From Paenibacillus bovis (GTDB lineage: Bacteria; Bacillota; Bacilli; Paenibacillales; Paenibacillaceae), in contig NZ_CP013023.1 of the NCBI RefSeq assembly GCF_001421015.2, positions 608,501 to 672,500 of the forward strand: a stretch of 64,000 bases of DNA, given 5' to 3'. Positions within the stretch are counted from its first letter, which is position 1, and the number at the start of each line of letters is the position of its first letter. Positions 28,747-37,332 of the stretch are shown piece after piece. The notes beneath the pieces were generated by a model. That model was not told the origin of the DNA and ran no database searches. It saw only the letters and a program-made list of their open reading frames with translations. The translations under genes and the position numbers were made by a program.

Positions 28747-29682
28747 TTACCGTTTCGGTCTTGTAATATACTCGCGGAGCGGAAATGCCAGATCCAGAAT
28801 ACCAATAATACGCAGTGGTGGAATCAGCACCACGACGATAGATAGCAGGAACGGCAGGAACGAATTCCACTTTCGGTAATTGGCCCAGAAAAAGACAAAG
28901 CCAATCGTCTGGATCGTAAACGCGATATGGATCAGCGGCATAAAATTCAATACAACCGCAGCCAGCACACCGGTCATGTTCGCACTTGCGATAAACTCCA
29001 GGAATACTGCAATCAGATAGTACCAGATCATCGAGCTCGGCAGACGCCAGTCGCGTGCCGGCTTGAGACGCGGTACGGAATAGCCCATACTCTCCAGCAG
29101 CGGACGCGATACCGCATGCGTAATCACCGCCATCGTAAAGGAAGCGATAATGAGTGCACACGGAATGAGCATTAACGTATAATTGCTCAGCCCGATAATA
29201 TATTCCGGTGTCAGAATATCATTCAATTCCGGATTCACATCCGCCATGGCTTGCATCGGTGCGACCGAGATCTCAATCACATCCCGGATATAAGCACCCA
29301 GACTAAAATCCAAAATAGCACGGGCTGCCACCAGCAGTACGAGCAATTCGATCAGCGTGGTGACGCCGCCCGCAATAATAATACGCAGTGCAGGCGTGAA
29401 CTTTTTGTACATTCTTCCCATGACGATGCCGGGAATCATAAAGAACACGCCCAGTATGGGCAGAAATAAGCCAGCCTGTCCGGCAATAATAAGCGCAACC
29501 AGCCAGACGGGAACCATATGCATAATAAACTGGCGCAGGGTCAATGTCGAATACAGCACAACGACAGGCACGATCAGAAATAGCATACCGATGATTCTTA
29601 CAGAAGTTATTAGAGATAGCAGCAGAAGCAGGTAAGCCATGCTCCATGCTATGGATGTCCAGCGCAGTTTCAAACGATTCAC
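28747..29682 (-). CDS. yybS: YybS family (DUF2232) membrane protein
   Basis: This 311-residue protein has about eight membrane segments and is of DUF2232 type. Its role is unknown, but it is conserved next to gdpP in Bacillales. The GTG at 29682 is taken as start. An in-frame TTG three codons later has a better-placed AGAGGTG, so the protein may be 308 residues. The gap to gdpP is 8 nt, so they are co-transcribed. Confidence 0.88.
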   Translation of the reverse strand: MNRLKLRWTSIAWSMAYLLLLLSLITSVRIIGMLFLIVPVVVLYSTLTLRQFIMHMVPVWLVALIIAGQAGLFLPILGVFFMIPGIVMGRMYKKFTPALRIIIAGGVTTLIELLVLLVAARAILDFSLGAYIRDVIEISVAPMQAMADVNPELNDILTPEYIIGLSNYTLMLIPCALIIASFTMAVITHAVSRPLLESMGYSVPRLKPARDWRLPSSMIWYYLIAVFLEFIASANMTGVLAAVVLNFMPLIHIAFTIQTIGFVFFWANYRKWNSFLPFLLSIVVVLIPPLRIIGILDLAFPLREYITRPKR

Positions 29683-29776
29683 CTCTTACGCACAAGTTGT
29701 TCGGCGCCTCTAAAAAAGATTTACTAACCATTATAGCATAGACGCCGATAATCACGCACGGGTTTATACAGAACAA

Positions 29777-30235
29777 CTACGACATATTCATGTCTTTGGA
29801 CATTCTGCTTTTCTCGGGCGTGTACTCTCCACCGCGGACAAATTGTTCGCAGTATTCGATAATCTGACTGCGTCGCACGATACCGATAAACCGGTTCATA
29901 TCATCTACAACCGGTACAAAGTTCTGTACTTTGGCCAGATTGATCAGGTCTTCCATATTCGCATCGATCGATACCGGCTTGTCGTCCCGCTGCAACGGAA
30001 CTTCGGACAACAGGAATTTCGAAGCGTTCTCAAAAGTCACTTTGCCGTCCGAGTTTTTCATAAACCACAGCAGGTCGCCTTCCGTGATGGTTCCTACGTA
30101 TTTACCGTCCTTGTCCAGCATAGGGACAGACGTATAACGATGGTATTCCATTTTCTCCAGCGTCTGACGCAGCGTCGAATTAAGGGTGACGCAAACGACC
30201 TCCTGCTTGGGAAGCAGAAAAAACGCGATATTCAT
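29777..30235 (-). CDS. CBS-domain protein
   Basis: This 152-residue protein contains two CBS motifs (about 10-60 and 75-128; YTSVPMLDKDGKYVGTITEGDLL and VPVVDDMNRFIGIVRRSQII), which together form one Bateman module that usually binds an adenine nucleotide. The ATG at 30235 has GGAGGAAGG upstream, so earlier in-frame codons are not used. A Bateman protein near gdpP could bind c-di-AMP, as CbpB/DarB proteins do, but similarity to those is not obvious. A C-terminal charged Met/Asp tail ends the protein. Confidence 0.85.
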   Translation of the reverse strand: MNIAFFLLPKQEVVCVTLNSTLRQTLEKMEYHRYTSVPMLDKDGKYVGTITEGDLLWFMKNSDGKVTFENASKFLLSEVPLQRDDKPVSIDANMEDLINLAKVQNFVPVVDDMNRFIGIVRRSQIIEYCEQFVRGGEYTPEKSRMSKDMNMS

Positions 30236-30382
30236 GCAAAAACCTTCCTCCTCGCAATCTTGAACATTGCAATTGTATATTCCGCTCTTGATGCTCCACA
30301 TCTATGTTACTATCAGGTTCCCTATCCAGGGTACTCTTCTATTTTAAGCGATAAATAAGACACAATAAAGCCAGTTATACGT

Positions 30383-31405
30383 TTACTGCACCTTGGACTG
30401 AGCCTCGGTGTTTACCGGATTGGCTGTTTCCTTGGCATCGGTAGATGGCTCGGGTCCCTGCGGACTCATCCACTGATCGATCAGATGCTTCGCTTTTTCC
30501 AGATCCTCTTCATTTGGTACATCATAATATACCCCGTCGATATACTCGCCCTCTCCTGCAATGGTAAAGGAAGTAATCTTGGGATCGCCGCCGCGCATAA
30601 TCTGGCTGGCCAGTCCGGTCAGCATCTGCGGACGCATATCTGTTTTGAAATTGCTGCCCATAATATTCAACAGCTCCGGAATTTGATCGATCTGGTTCAG
30701 CTGTATCGCCTGATCGGTAATCGACTGCAGGAAAATCTGCTGACGCTTGGTCCGGTTAAAGTCGCTGTCTTCACGATAGCGTACATAATACAATGCTTCC
30801 TGTCCGGAGTAGATCGGTTTACCCGCCTTAATCGTAAACTTCTCATGATTCGGATCGCGGTTCACAATATCTTTCTCAATCGGCAGTTTAACGCCGCCCA
30901 ATGCATCGACTGCATTCACCAGTCCCTGAAAATTGACACTGGCATAGTAATCGAGATCTTCATCCAGAAAATGCTCTACCGTATCCATCGTCATTTTAAT
31001 CCCGCCAAAAGCATAGGCATGATTAATCTTGTCCATACGGTCTCTGCCGATAATTTCGGTATACGTATCTCTGGGAATGGAGATCAGCAGGACTTCTGGT
31101 TCCATGGGACGTACGACAGCATAGATAAGCGTATCTGAACGTGCTTTTTCGTTTTTGCGCTGATCACTGCCGACCAGCAAAATAGAAAAGGGTTCGGTCA
31201 TGACTACACTTGGTTCTTGTGATTCCTGTTCGCCACCGGTCTGACGCACAGGCTGATAAGTCTGCTCCAGCTGATTCTCCAGGGTATCCGCTACAAACCA
31301 GTCAAACATCTGAGCAGATATAGGCTTCCACCACAAGAGCAAGCTGCACGCGATAATAACCACAACAGCAGCGATCGCGGACAGAATCTTTTGCTTTTTC
31401 GTCAT
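30383..31405 (-). CDS. LCP family cell-wall polymer ligase (LytR-CpsA-Psr)
   Basis: The protein has about 340 residues. It has a short cytosolic start, one membrane segment (about residues 5-27) and an extracytoplasmic LCP domain with the signatures LLVGSDQRKNEKARSDTL, ISIPRDTYTEI, KINHAYAFGG and RYREDSDFNRTKRQQ. LCP enzymes transfer undecaprenyl-linked polymers such as teichoic acid to peptidoglycan. I chose the ATG at 31405 (GAGG 9 nt upstream) over an ATG five codons earlier that has no ribosome site. The tail is Pro/Thr/Glu-rich. Confidence 0.92.
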   Translation of the reverse strand: MTKKQKILSAIAAVVVIIACSLLLWWKPISAQMFDWFVADTLENQLEQTYQPVRQTGGEQESQEPSVVMTEPFSILLVGSDQRKNEKARSDTLIYAVVRPMEPEVLLISIPRDTYTEIIGRDRMDKINHAYAFGGIKMTMDTVEHFLDEDLDYYASVNFQGLVNAVDALGGVKLPIEKDIVNRDPNHEKFTIKAGKPIYSGQEALYYVRYREDSDFNRTKRQQIFLQSITDQAIQLNQIDQIPELLNIMGSNFKTDMRPQMLTGLASQIMRGGDPKITSFTIAGEGEYIDGVYYDVPNEEDLEKAKHLIDQWMSPQGPEPSTDAKETANPVNTEAQSKVQ

Positions 31406-31420
31406 TCTTCCATTCCTCAT

Positions 31421-31777
31421 TTCGAGCAGACGTATATTCTTACTTCATTAAACGCCTCGTACCAGCCGTGACACAGATAAGAATATTTTGTTCCATTTCT
31501 TCAGTTTCGCTTAAAGCTGGATGAATTGCAAGCCTATTACAGGCGCAGGGGCTGGAAATAAACGTACAGTTCATGCCCTTATCATGGGAATCTTCTATTT
31601 GGAATTCATTTGTTGAATTCGCATGATTTGTACTTTATATGCTTTTCGCTTCCCTGCTCCATATTAATAGTAGAAACAGGTTCGCTTTCTTTGCTGTACC
31701 GAACGATATTTATCTTGTCTTTCATTGTAGCCACTGTATAATCATTCCGCATAGTCCCTATATAATACTTGTACAAA
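31421..31777. other. Intergenic region before the LCP gene
   Basis: Nothing beyond likely promoter DNA for the minus-strand LCP gene is visible. A short plus-strand frame at 31639-31851 has no ribosome site and runs into a terminator, so it is not called. Confidence 0.3.
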
Positions 31778-31813
31778 AAAAGCCTGCTGACCGTATTGCA
31801 TCAGCAGGCTTTT
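31778..31813 (-). terminator. Terminator after the His-repeat secreted protein
   Basis: Perfect 13-bp arms AAAAGCCTGCTGA (31778-31790) and TCAGCAGGCTTTT (31801-31813) have a 10-nt loop, followed on the minus strand by a T run. It is a strong terminator about 60 nt past the stop codon. Confidence 0.92.
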
Positions 31814-31870
31814 CCTTTATCTTAATGGATCATGGGATAGCATTCCAATAAGATCAGTATAGTTTATAGA

Positions 31871-33505
31871 TTACATGGATTTAGTCAGAGTGATCGCACC
31901 TGTAGACTTGTTCCATTTTACATCCCAACCTAGCAGTTCAGTGATAGAGCGCAGAGGAACCAGCGTTCTGCCATCATTGTTCACCATAGCAGTTGCTTCC
32001 AGCTGCTGTGTTTTACCATTAACATCGACTGCCGTTTTGTTGATCCAGAATTTCATTGTATCTTTACCTGCCATAACAGTCACTTCACCAGCAGATTTAT
32101 TCCATTTTACTTTAGCGCCAATACCTTCCGCCAGGTAACGCAGCGGGATATAAGTCGTTCCGTTTTTCACGACAGGCATTGTATCCATCATCGTAGTTTT
32201 GTCGCCTACTTTGAGTTGTTTGCTGTTCAGCTTCATCCATACAGTCATCATCGAAGCATTGGATGGTTTGGCTGGAGCCGGAGCTGGTGCTGGTGCTGCT
32301 GCTTTTTTGAATTTATCAGGGTACTGCTTCACGATTGCGCCACCCAGTGCTTCACCGATACCAAACATCGTTTTGAATCCTTCACGGTCTGCTTTGTAAG
32401 CAGCTGCATATTGTTTGGACGCATATTGGTCAATAACAGATTGTACTTGCTTCTCATGAGTCATCAGTGCTTTTTCTGCCGCACTTGCTGGCAGATTGTT
32501 AGCTGTAGCGGTTCCAAGGAATGTAGAGAATTCTTTGGTGAAATCGGTAATACGGTCTTTCACTGCCTGCAGAGAAGTTTTATCTCCTTTTTTCAGAGCA
32601 GTTACATAATCGCTTTGTGCTTTGATATGGTTGGTGACCCAGATTTTCTCGAACTGGTTACCACCCTCTGCACCATAGATCGAAGTGATTGCTTTTTTAA
32701 ATGCTGCTGTATTCGCTGCTTCTGCTTTGATCAGCGCATCGGAATCTTTCGTTTTGCCGTTGTATTGTTTTTGCATTTGCAGGACGGACAGGGCAAAGTG
32801 TTCTGCTGCCAGATGATTCAGAGCCGAACGCAGATCTGCTGCCGGTGTATCTACCGATCCATTGTTGAACTTCGCCGGGTTCTGGGCTACGATCGCACCG
32901 GACAATGCTTTACTTACTGTAAACATCGTCTCAAAACCTTCACGATACTCCATATATGCGCCGTTGTAGTCACCTGCTACATATTTCTCAAATACATCCT
33001 GTACTTGATCTTCGTGCATGCGTAGTGCCTGAGCAGCTGCTTTTTGTGGCAGTTTGCCTTCTGTAGCTGTAGCGAGGAATTTGGAGAATTCATCTACGAA
33101 TCCCTGTACTTGTGCTTCAGCTTTTTTGATAGCTGCTTTGTTGTTCATTTTGGTAGCTTTAACGAGGTTATCTGTGTATTTGTTGTGGGCACGGAAGATT
33201 CTTTCGAATTCAGCTGCGCCTGCTTTTCCGTAGATCGCTTCGATGGCCGGCTGCATGTCCAGTGCATTCTGATCCAGTGCTTGGTAAGCTTCTTTAGCAT
33301 CAGGTGCGCCTTCATAGGCTTTGGTCATGGCTACAACAGCCAGTGCGAAATGTTCGGATAGTAAGTAATCCAGGCCTGCACGAAGATCGGCTGCCTTGGT
33401 GCTAACCGTTGGTGTGGCAGTTACCGGAGTGGCTGCAAATGCTCCAGCTGCCGGAAGAAGTAGAGAAAGACTCAATGCAGGTACAATCAGTTTTTGAATT
33501 TTCAT
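31871..33505 (-). CDS. Secreted protein with two His-containing helical repeats and a copper-amine-oxidase-N-like C-terminus
   Basis: The protein has 544 residues. The signal peptide (1-24) ends GAFA. Two helical repeats (about 38-207 and 222-396) are clearly homologous to each other: EHFAL, IYG, FE-I, EFS-FL-TAT, LP, H-E-QV and REGF-TMF recur in order. Three His residues are conserved at equal spacing in both (52, 107, 164 and 236, 293, 350) together with a Glu (189, 375). A PAPAPAP linker leads to a C-terminal copper-amine-oxidase N-domain/stalk module (about 418-544). Such stalk modules are common in Paenibacillus surface proteins and are not enzymes themselves. The repeat role is unknown; metal or heme binding is an inference. 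Confidence 0.8.
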   Translation of the reverse strand: MKIQKLIVPALSLSLLLPAAGAFAATPVTATPTVSTKAADLRAGLDYLLSEHFALAVVAMTKAYEGAPDAKEAYQALDQNALDMQPAIEAIYGKAGAAEFERIFRAHNKYTDNLVKATKMNNKAAIKKAEAQVQGFVDEFSKFLATATEGKLPQKAAAQALRMHEDQVQDVFEKYVAGDYNGAYMEYREGFETMFTVSKALSGAIVAQNPAKFNNGSVDTPAADLRSALNHLAAEHFALSVLQMQKQYNGKTKDSDALIKAEAANTAAFKKAITSIYGAEGGNQFEKIWVTNHIKAQSDYVTALKKGDKTSLQAVKDRITDFTKEFSTFLGTATANNLPASAAEKALMTHEKQVQSVIDQYASKQYAAAYKADREGFKTMFGIGEALGGAIVKQYPDKFKKAAAPAPAPAPAKPSNASMMTVWMKLNSKQLKVGDKTTMMDTMPVVKNGTTYIPLRYLAEGIGAKVKWNKSAGEVTVMAGKDTMKFWINKTAVDVNGKTQQLEATAMVNNDGRTLVPLRSITELLGWDVKWNKSTGAITLTKSM

Positions 33506-33929
33506 AGTGTACGCTCCCTATTGTAAGTGAATTTGTTTTTCTATTTCTGTTTTGCCGTCCATGATTGGATAAACGGGCGCAATTTCGTTTTGGATCACTT
33601 TGTTTGTTTTTTTATAATCATGATCCCGGAAATCCACCCTGCATGATAAGCGCATTTCACTAAAATACCTGATATTATTCGCCTTCTCTACCCACACTCG
33701 TTCCTATACAAATGAAGTATAAAACTCCGGATTTTTCATACGTCCTTTATGTATAATGAATTAGAGGTATTAAGTAAGTAAGTGATTTTTCGGTACGATA
33801 AAATATAACCACTAACTTGCTCTTTAAACCTGATTTGAAGCTGATTCTACAAAAAATTATTTTTTAGTAAGGTGAATAATAGGTAAAGTAAGCTAAATTG
33901 GACGCTTGTTAACGCCATAATAAAAGAAA
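33506..33929. other. Upstream region of the secreted His-repeat protein
   Basis: This is 424 bases of AT-rich DNA containing no recognisable gene. An AGGGAGCG ribosome site lies just before the ATG at 33505. No clear sigma-A promoter was placed. Confidence 0.3.
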
Positions 33930-33980
33930 AAGCGCACCGAATGAACATCTTCAACGAAGAAGATTTCATTCGGTGCGCTT
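33930..33980 (-). terminator. Terminator of the rpsF-ssb-rpsR operon
   Basis: Perfect 15-bp arms AAGCGCACCGAATGA (33930-33944) and TCATTCGGTGCGCTT (33966-33980) enclose an additional inner ATCTTC/GAAGAT stem. A T-rich tract follows on the minus strand. It is the strongest terminator in the window. Confidence 0.95.
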
Positions 33981-34026
33981 CTATTCAGAGCACGGTCAAG
34001 CCGCGACTTCGAATAGATCTCTGCTA

Positions 34027-34302
34027 CTATTCAGTAGTGTATGGCAGCAGTGCGATTTGACGGGAACGTTTAATCGCGATAGTCAGCATACGCTGATATT
34101 TTGCACTTGTACCAGTCACACGACGTGGCAAGATTTTACCACGCTCACTAATAAATTTACGAAGCAGGTCCGTATCTTTATAGTCGATGTGAGTGATTTT
34201 GTTTACAGTGAAGTAACATACTTTACGGCGCTTGTTACGGCCACGACGTCCGCCTGGACGTCTGCCTTCTCCATCTCCGCTTTCACGTCTATTAAAGCTC
34301 AT
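34027..34302 (-). CDS. rpsR: 30S ribosomal protein S18
   Basis: This 91-residue protein starts [15 protein letters not shown]. The ATG at 34302 is chosen because AAAGGA lies 9 nt upstream; an ATG three codons earlier sits too close to that site. The S18 core [21 protein letters not shown] and [15 protein letters not shown] is intact. It binds S6 on the 30S platform. The Gly/Arg-rich N-terminal extension is common in Bacillales. It is the third gene of the rpsF-ssb-rpsR operon. Confidence 0.96.
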   Translation of the reverse strand: MSFNRRESGDGEGRRPGGRRGRNKRRKVCYFTVNKITHIDYKDTDLLRKFISERGKILPRRVTGTSAKYQRMLTIAIKRSRQIALLPYTTE

Positions 34303-34323
34303 CTGATTCATTCCTTTCCGTTT

Positions 34324-34818
34324 TTAAAATGGCAAATCATCATCGGATATATCTATCGGTTTACCGTCATCGGAAAATGGATCCTGATTGTCACGCGAGT
34401 AGCTGTTTCCATTGCTGCTGCGGTTCGTATTGCTACTGTTACCGCCGCCGTAAGGTGCTTCCTCACGATTGCCTCCACTGCTGTTGCCTCCACCATCACG
34501 GTTGGACTCCAGGAAGCGTACATTATCAGCAATAACTTCAGTCACGTAGACACGTTTACCTTCGTTATTCTCATAGTTACGTACCTGAATACGTCCTTCA
34601 ACCGCTGTTAAGCGGCCTTTCCGCAAATAGTTGGCGCAAGTCTCTGCTAGCTGTCTCCAAGTTACGACCGGAATAAAGTCCGCTTCGCGCTCTCCACCCT
34701 GGCTCGTAAAAGGACGATCCACCGCCAGCGTAAACTGCGTAACAGCCACACCTGCAGGTGTGTAGCGAAGTTCCGGGTCTTTGGTCAACCGTCCGATCAA
34801 AATGACACGGTTCAACAA
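34324..34818 (-). CDS. ssb: Single-stranded DNA-binding protein SSB
   Basis: This 164-residue protein has the OB fold at residues 1-105 ([20 protein letters not shown]), a Gly/Asn/Ser-rich linker, and the acidic C-terminal tip DDDLPF that recruits replication and repair partners. The start appears to be TTG with GGAGGGG upstream. It is located between rpsF and rpsR as usual. Confidence 0.97.
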   Translation of the reverse strand: MLNRVILIGRLTKDPELRYTPAGVAVTQFTLAVDRPFTSQGGEREADFIPVVTWRQLAETCANYLRKGRLTAVEGRIQVRNYENNEGKRVYVTEVIADNVRFLESNRDGGGNSSGGNREEAPYGGGNSSNTNRSSNGNSYSRDNQDPFSDDGKPIDISDDDLPF

Positions 34819-34856
34819 TCCAATCCCCTCCTCAAACGAGTTTACAATTCAATTTC

Positions 34857-35144
34857 TTATTTTGTTACATCAACAGTAATGAGATAACGAATAACATCGT
34901 CAGAAATTTTCATGATACGCTCAAGTTCTGCAACAACAGCTGGTGTAGCTGTGAAGTTAACAAGAACATAGATACCATCACGAATTTTCTTGATCTCATA
35001 CGCAAGGCGACGCTTACCCATTACATCGTGCTTTGTAATTTCGCCGTCAGTTGTAATGATGCCTTTGAAACGCTCGTTGAGTGCTTCAACTGCTTCTTGC
35101 TCCATTTCTGGACGCAGGATGTACATTACTTCATAATTGCGCAT
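34857..35144 (-). CDS. rpsF: 30S ribosomal protein S6
   Basis: This 95-residue protein begins MRNYEVMYILRPE and has the S6 ferredoxin-like fold. AGGAGGTG immediately upstream selects the ATG at 35144 over an in-frame GTG that overlaps this site. S6 with S18 forms part of the 30S platform; the pair often represses its own operon by binding an mRNA leader, and a candidate leader lies just upstream. Confidence 0.96.
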   Translation of the reverse strand: MRNYEVMYILRPEMEQEAVEALNERFKGIITTDGEITKHDVMGKRRLAYEIKKIRDGIYVLVNFTATPAVVAELERIMKISDDVIRYLITVDVTK

Positions 35145-35172
35145 ATTTTTCACCTCCTCTTGGACTAAGGCC

Positions 35173-35211
35173 CCTGATCAATGCCAGGAGCAAGGAACGA
35201 GCACAAACTCG
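35173..35211 (-). promoter_or_regulatory. Candidate S6:S18 autoregulatory leader
   Basis: Between the promoter and rpsF the leader can form CGAG/CTCG (35198-35201, 35208-35211) and CCTG/CAGG (35173-35176, 35185-35188) hairpins. A S6:S18-binding leader is known at this place in many Firmicutes. I could not verify the consensus bulge, so the call rests on position and structure only. Confidence 0.35.
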
Positions 35212-35220
35212 AACCCTATT

Positions 35221-35249
35221 AGTCTATCAGAAATAAAGTAGAAGTACAA
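35221..35249 (-). promoter_or_regulatory. Sigma-A-type promoter of rpsF-ssb-rpsR
   Basis: On the minus strand TTGTAC (35244-35249) and TAGACT (35221-35226) are separated by exactly 17 nt, about 75 nt upstream of rpsF. Confidence 0.65.
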
Positions 35250-35354
35250 GACATTTTTAATAAGAAATCCGGCTTTTTCACTCTGGGCCGGTTTGTCCGA
35301 GAAGATGGAAAATCACTGTTCGTGTCACCCTACTAATCCGTATATAAAATAAAG

Positions 35355-35386
35355 AAGCTCCACCGCAGAAAACTGCAGCAGAGCTT
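35355..35386 (-). terminator. Terminator after tRNA-Ser
   Basis: AAGCTC (35355-35360) and GAGCTT (35381-35386) enclose a GCAG/CTGC inner stem. The minus strand continues into a T-rich tract. It lies between the tRNA and the ribosomal operon promoter. Confidence 0.65.
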
Positions 35387-35450
35387 AGTCACGATGTTTG
35401 CCGCGCTCCAGTGCCGAGCGCTATATATATGTAGCAAAATCAATATGGGA

Positions 35451-35542
35451 TGGCGGAGAGAGAGGGATTCGAACCCTCGCACGCCCTAAGACGCCTAACT
35501 GATTTCGAGTCAGTCCCCTTATAACCGCTTGGGTACCTCTCC
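35451..35542 (-). tRNA. tRNA-Ser (anticodon CGA)
   Basis: A class II tRNA of 92 nt including an encoded CCA. The acceptor stem GGAGAGG pairs with TCTCTCC (one G-U pair). The anticodon arm is ACTGA-CTCGAAA-TCAGT, giving anticodon CGA (codon UCG). A long variable arm and the GGTTCGAATCC T-arm are present. It stands alone between rpsF and the TVP38-type gene. Confidence 0.95.
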
Positions 35543-35971
35543 GTAATATAGACCGTTTTACGATGTCCAATTTACGACAAAATTGATTATACTTGATTAT
35601 TTCTGCATTGGCAATAGACGTGTTCAACATTTTCGAATGAAGATTATGCTGCTGCGATCGGTCCCTTCTATGCCACCCTTTGTTTTCATAATCCATCTGG
35701 TTTTATGCTGTTTTTTTGTATTTTTATTCCTTTTGCAGATAACTGTTTTTGGTATGTATTCGTAATTAAGTCGTTGCCAATTGGTTTTATTACCTTTTGG
35801 CAACGACTTGCATTGAGCGGATTTCGTTATATGATAGAAAAGATTATCTACAGCCAGATTCTTCTCAGAAGCTTTGCAAATAGATCAGAATAGAATAGCT
35901 CTTTTCTCTGTCTTTTATCAGTATATATTCTTCTTTGTTTGGACTTCCCGTTTACTATTGGAATCAAGCAA
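35543..35971. other. Intergenic DNA upstream of the DnaA-box palindrome
   Basis: This stretch is T-rich and contains the tRNA-Ser promoter region. Short plus-strand frames here lack ribosome sites and are not called. Confidence 0.3.
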
Positions 35972-35996
35972 AAAGTTATCCACAGTGGATAACTTT
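35972..35996. repeat. Palindrome containing a perfect DnaA box (upstream copy)
   Basis: AAAGTTATCCAC, a central A, then GTGGATAACTTT: a perfect 25-bp inverted repeat. The plus strand holds TTATCCACA (35976-35984), an exact DnaA box, and the other arm holds a near match. There is no T tract, so it is not an obvious terminator. A related copy lies at 36843-36875. Confidence 0.8.
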
Positions 35997-36127
35997 CTAA
36001 TAATACTTTCATTTCATTCATTAGGTAACGTCTCGTTCTTTTACAGACGTTCCCTTTTCTTCTGTAAAGCGCATACATCATTTCGCCCACTTCCTGAATT
36101 CACCTTATTCTCTCGAAAGGAAATCCA

Positions 36128-36796
36128 ATGAGAAAATCACCTTTGCGATTCCTTAACCGTCCTTTTCGTGCCCCTTGGATCAGCAAAATTATACTAGCTG
36201 CTATATATGTGATTCTGTTGGTTATCATACTGGTCTATCGGATTCCTCTTCAGGATATACTACAGTCTATGCAGCAACATCCTTCTCTTCTCCTGCTATT
36301 TGCTATCGGTCTGCTTGTCGGATTTTTTCCGATTGTCCCTTATGGTATCGTAAGTGGTTTGTTCGGATTTTTGTATGGATGGTTTGCCGGAGGATTGCTT
36401 TCCCTGTTATGCTCTACTCTCGCTTCTTTGCTGATGTACGGACTGGTCAAATTAACGATATCACCCCATACTCCAGAATCGCAGCAGTCCGTACATCCTT
36501 TTATGCAGCAGCTTCAGCGGCATGCTTTTATGGCTATTGTTTTCGCGCGGATGCTGCCGATCGTGCCGTCCCAGCTGATCAATATCACCTGCTCGATCGC
36601 CCGCATTCCTTGGAGAATATTCCTGCTGGCTACGCTGATCGGCAAGCTGCCTGTTATGTTTTTGTTTTCTTCTGTAGGCAGCCAGTTCATAAGTCATCCC
36701 GGCAGAACATTGCTTATTACCGGTTTATATCTTTTGCTGATGATTATCCTGTATCGCGTCTATGTAAAATACCAATCCAGACGGAACCTGGATTAA
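36128..36796 (+). CDS. TVP38/TMEM64 family (VTT domain) membrane protein
   Basis: This 222-residue protein has about six membrane segments. Signatures of the VTT domain are VPYGIVSGLFGFLYGWFAG and, later, FARMLPIVPSQLINITCSI. Relatives in the DedA superfamily are thought to move lipids or support membrane homeostasis, but the substrate is not known. GAAAGGA precedes the ATG. It is a single gene bounded on both sides by DnaA-box palindromes, the downstream one probably being its terminator. Confidence 0.9.
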   Translation: MRKSPLRFLNRPFRAPWISKIILAAIYVILLVIILVYRIPLQDILQSMQQHPSLLLLFAIGLLVGFFPIVPYGIVSGLFGFLYGWFAGGLLSLLCSTLASLLMYGLVKLTISPHTPESQQSVHPFMQQLQRHAFMAIVFARMLPIVPSQLINITCSIARIPWRIFLLATLIGKLPVMFLFSSVGSQFISHPGRTLLITGLYLLLMIILYRVYVKYQSRRNLD

Positions 36797-36842
36797 GTAT
36801 TTCAATAATCAGCAGGTTTCTATTCGAGTTCCATTCCAAAGA

Positions 36843-36875
36843 AAAACCGGTTATCCACAGTGGATAACCGGTTTT
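36843..36875 (+). terminator. Terminator-like palindrome with an embedded DnaA box
   Basis: AAAACCGGTTATCCAC, a central A, and its exact complement make a 33-bp perfect inverted repeat ending in TTTT, about 45 nt past the TVP38-type stop. It includes TTATCCACA at 36851-36859. The core GTTATCCACAGTGGATAAC is identical to that of the palindrome at 35972-35996. It could work both as terminator and as a DnaA-binding site. Confidence 0.75.
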
Positions 36876-36952
36876 GGTGCGCTATTATGTGTTTTGCGGT
36901 TGTTGATAACTTTTTGTTATCTTTTTATTATATCATAGCTTTTTTCCTGCTT

Positions 36953-37177
36953 TTACTCTCCAGTCGGCATCGTTTGTTCTGAATCTGCAGCCGATCGCAG
37001 CACTTTTTTCATATTTTTCTCAAACTTGGCTCTCGGTACAAGCACACTATGCTTGCAGCCTACACATTTAATCCGGATATCCATCCCCATTCGGATCACT
37101 TCCATTTCATTGCTGCCGCACGGATGCGGTTTTTTCATCTGCACGATATCTCCCAGTTGAAACTGCTTGCGCTCCAT
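36953..37177 (-). CDS. DUF951 family protein (YyzM-like)
   Basis: This 74-residue protein starts MERKQFQLGDIVQMKKPHPCG. The conserved HPCGSNEMEV and CVGCKHSVLVPR segments suggest a small zinc-bound beta domain through Cys residues, with an OB-like fold proposed for the family. Its function is unknown. The ATG at 37177 is chosen since AAAGGG lies at proper distance; an in-frame GTG nine bases earlier overlaps that site. It is found next to mscS as in other Bacillales. Confidence 0.88.
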   Translation of the reverse strand: MERKQFQLGDIVQMKKPHPCGSNEMEVIRMGMDIRIKCVGCKHSVLVPRAKFEKNMKKVLRSAADSEQTMPTGE

Positions 37178-37221
37178 TCGGTCCACCCTTTCTTTTTCCT
37201 AAGCCGCCTTCTGTTTGCGGC

Positions 37222-37230
37222 TGTGCATAA
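37222..37230 (-). promoter_or_regulatory. Isolated perfect DnaA box
   Basis: TGTGCATAA on the plus strand is an exact DnaA box (TTATGCACA) on the minus strand, 45 nt upstream of the DUF951 start. A one-mismatch box (TTACCCACA) lies about 35 nt further on. It is the third perfect box within 1.3 kb. Confidence 0.6.
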
Positions 37231-37332
37231 CTTTCTACCCTGCTTCGTTATGCTGCCGATTGTTTACCCACAGTTATTTTACCAGATTTTCTGGCATTTG
37301 CGTGATATAGCTCTTATTATCCGTACAAAAGA

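Noticed and set aside
31639..31851. 70-codon plus-strand frame upstream of the LCP gene
   Set aside because: There is no ribosome site, and the frame crosses a strong terminator hairpin.
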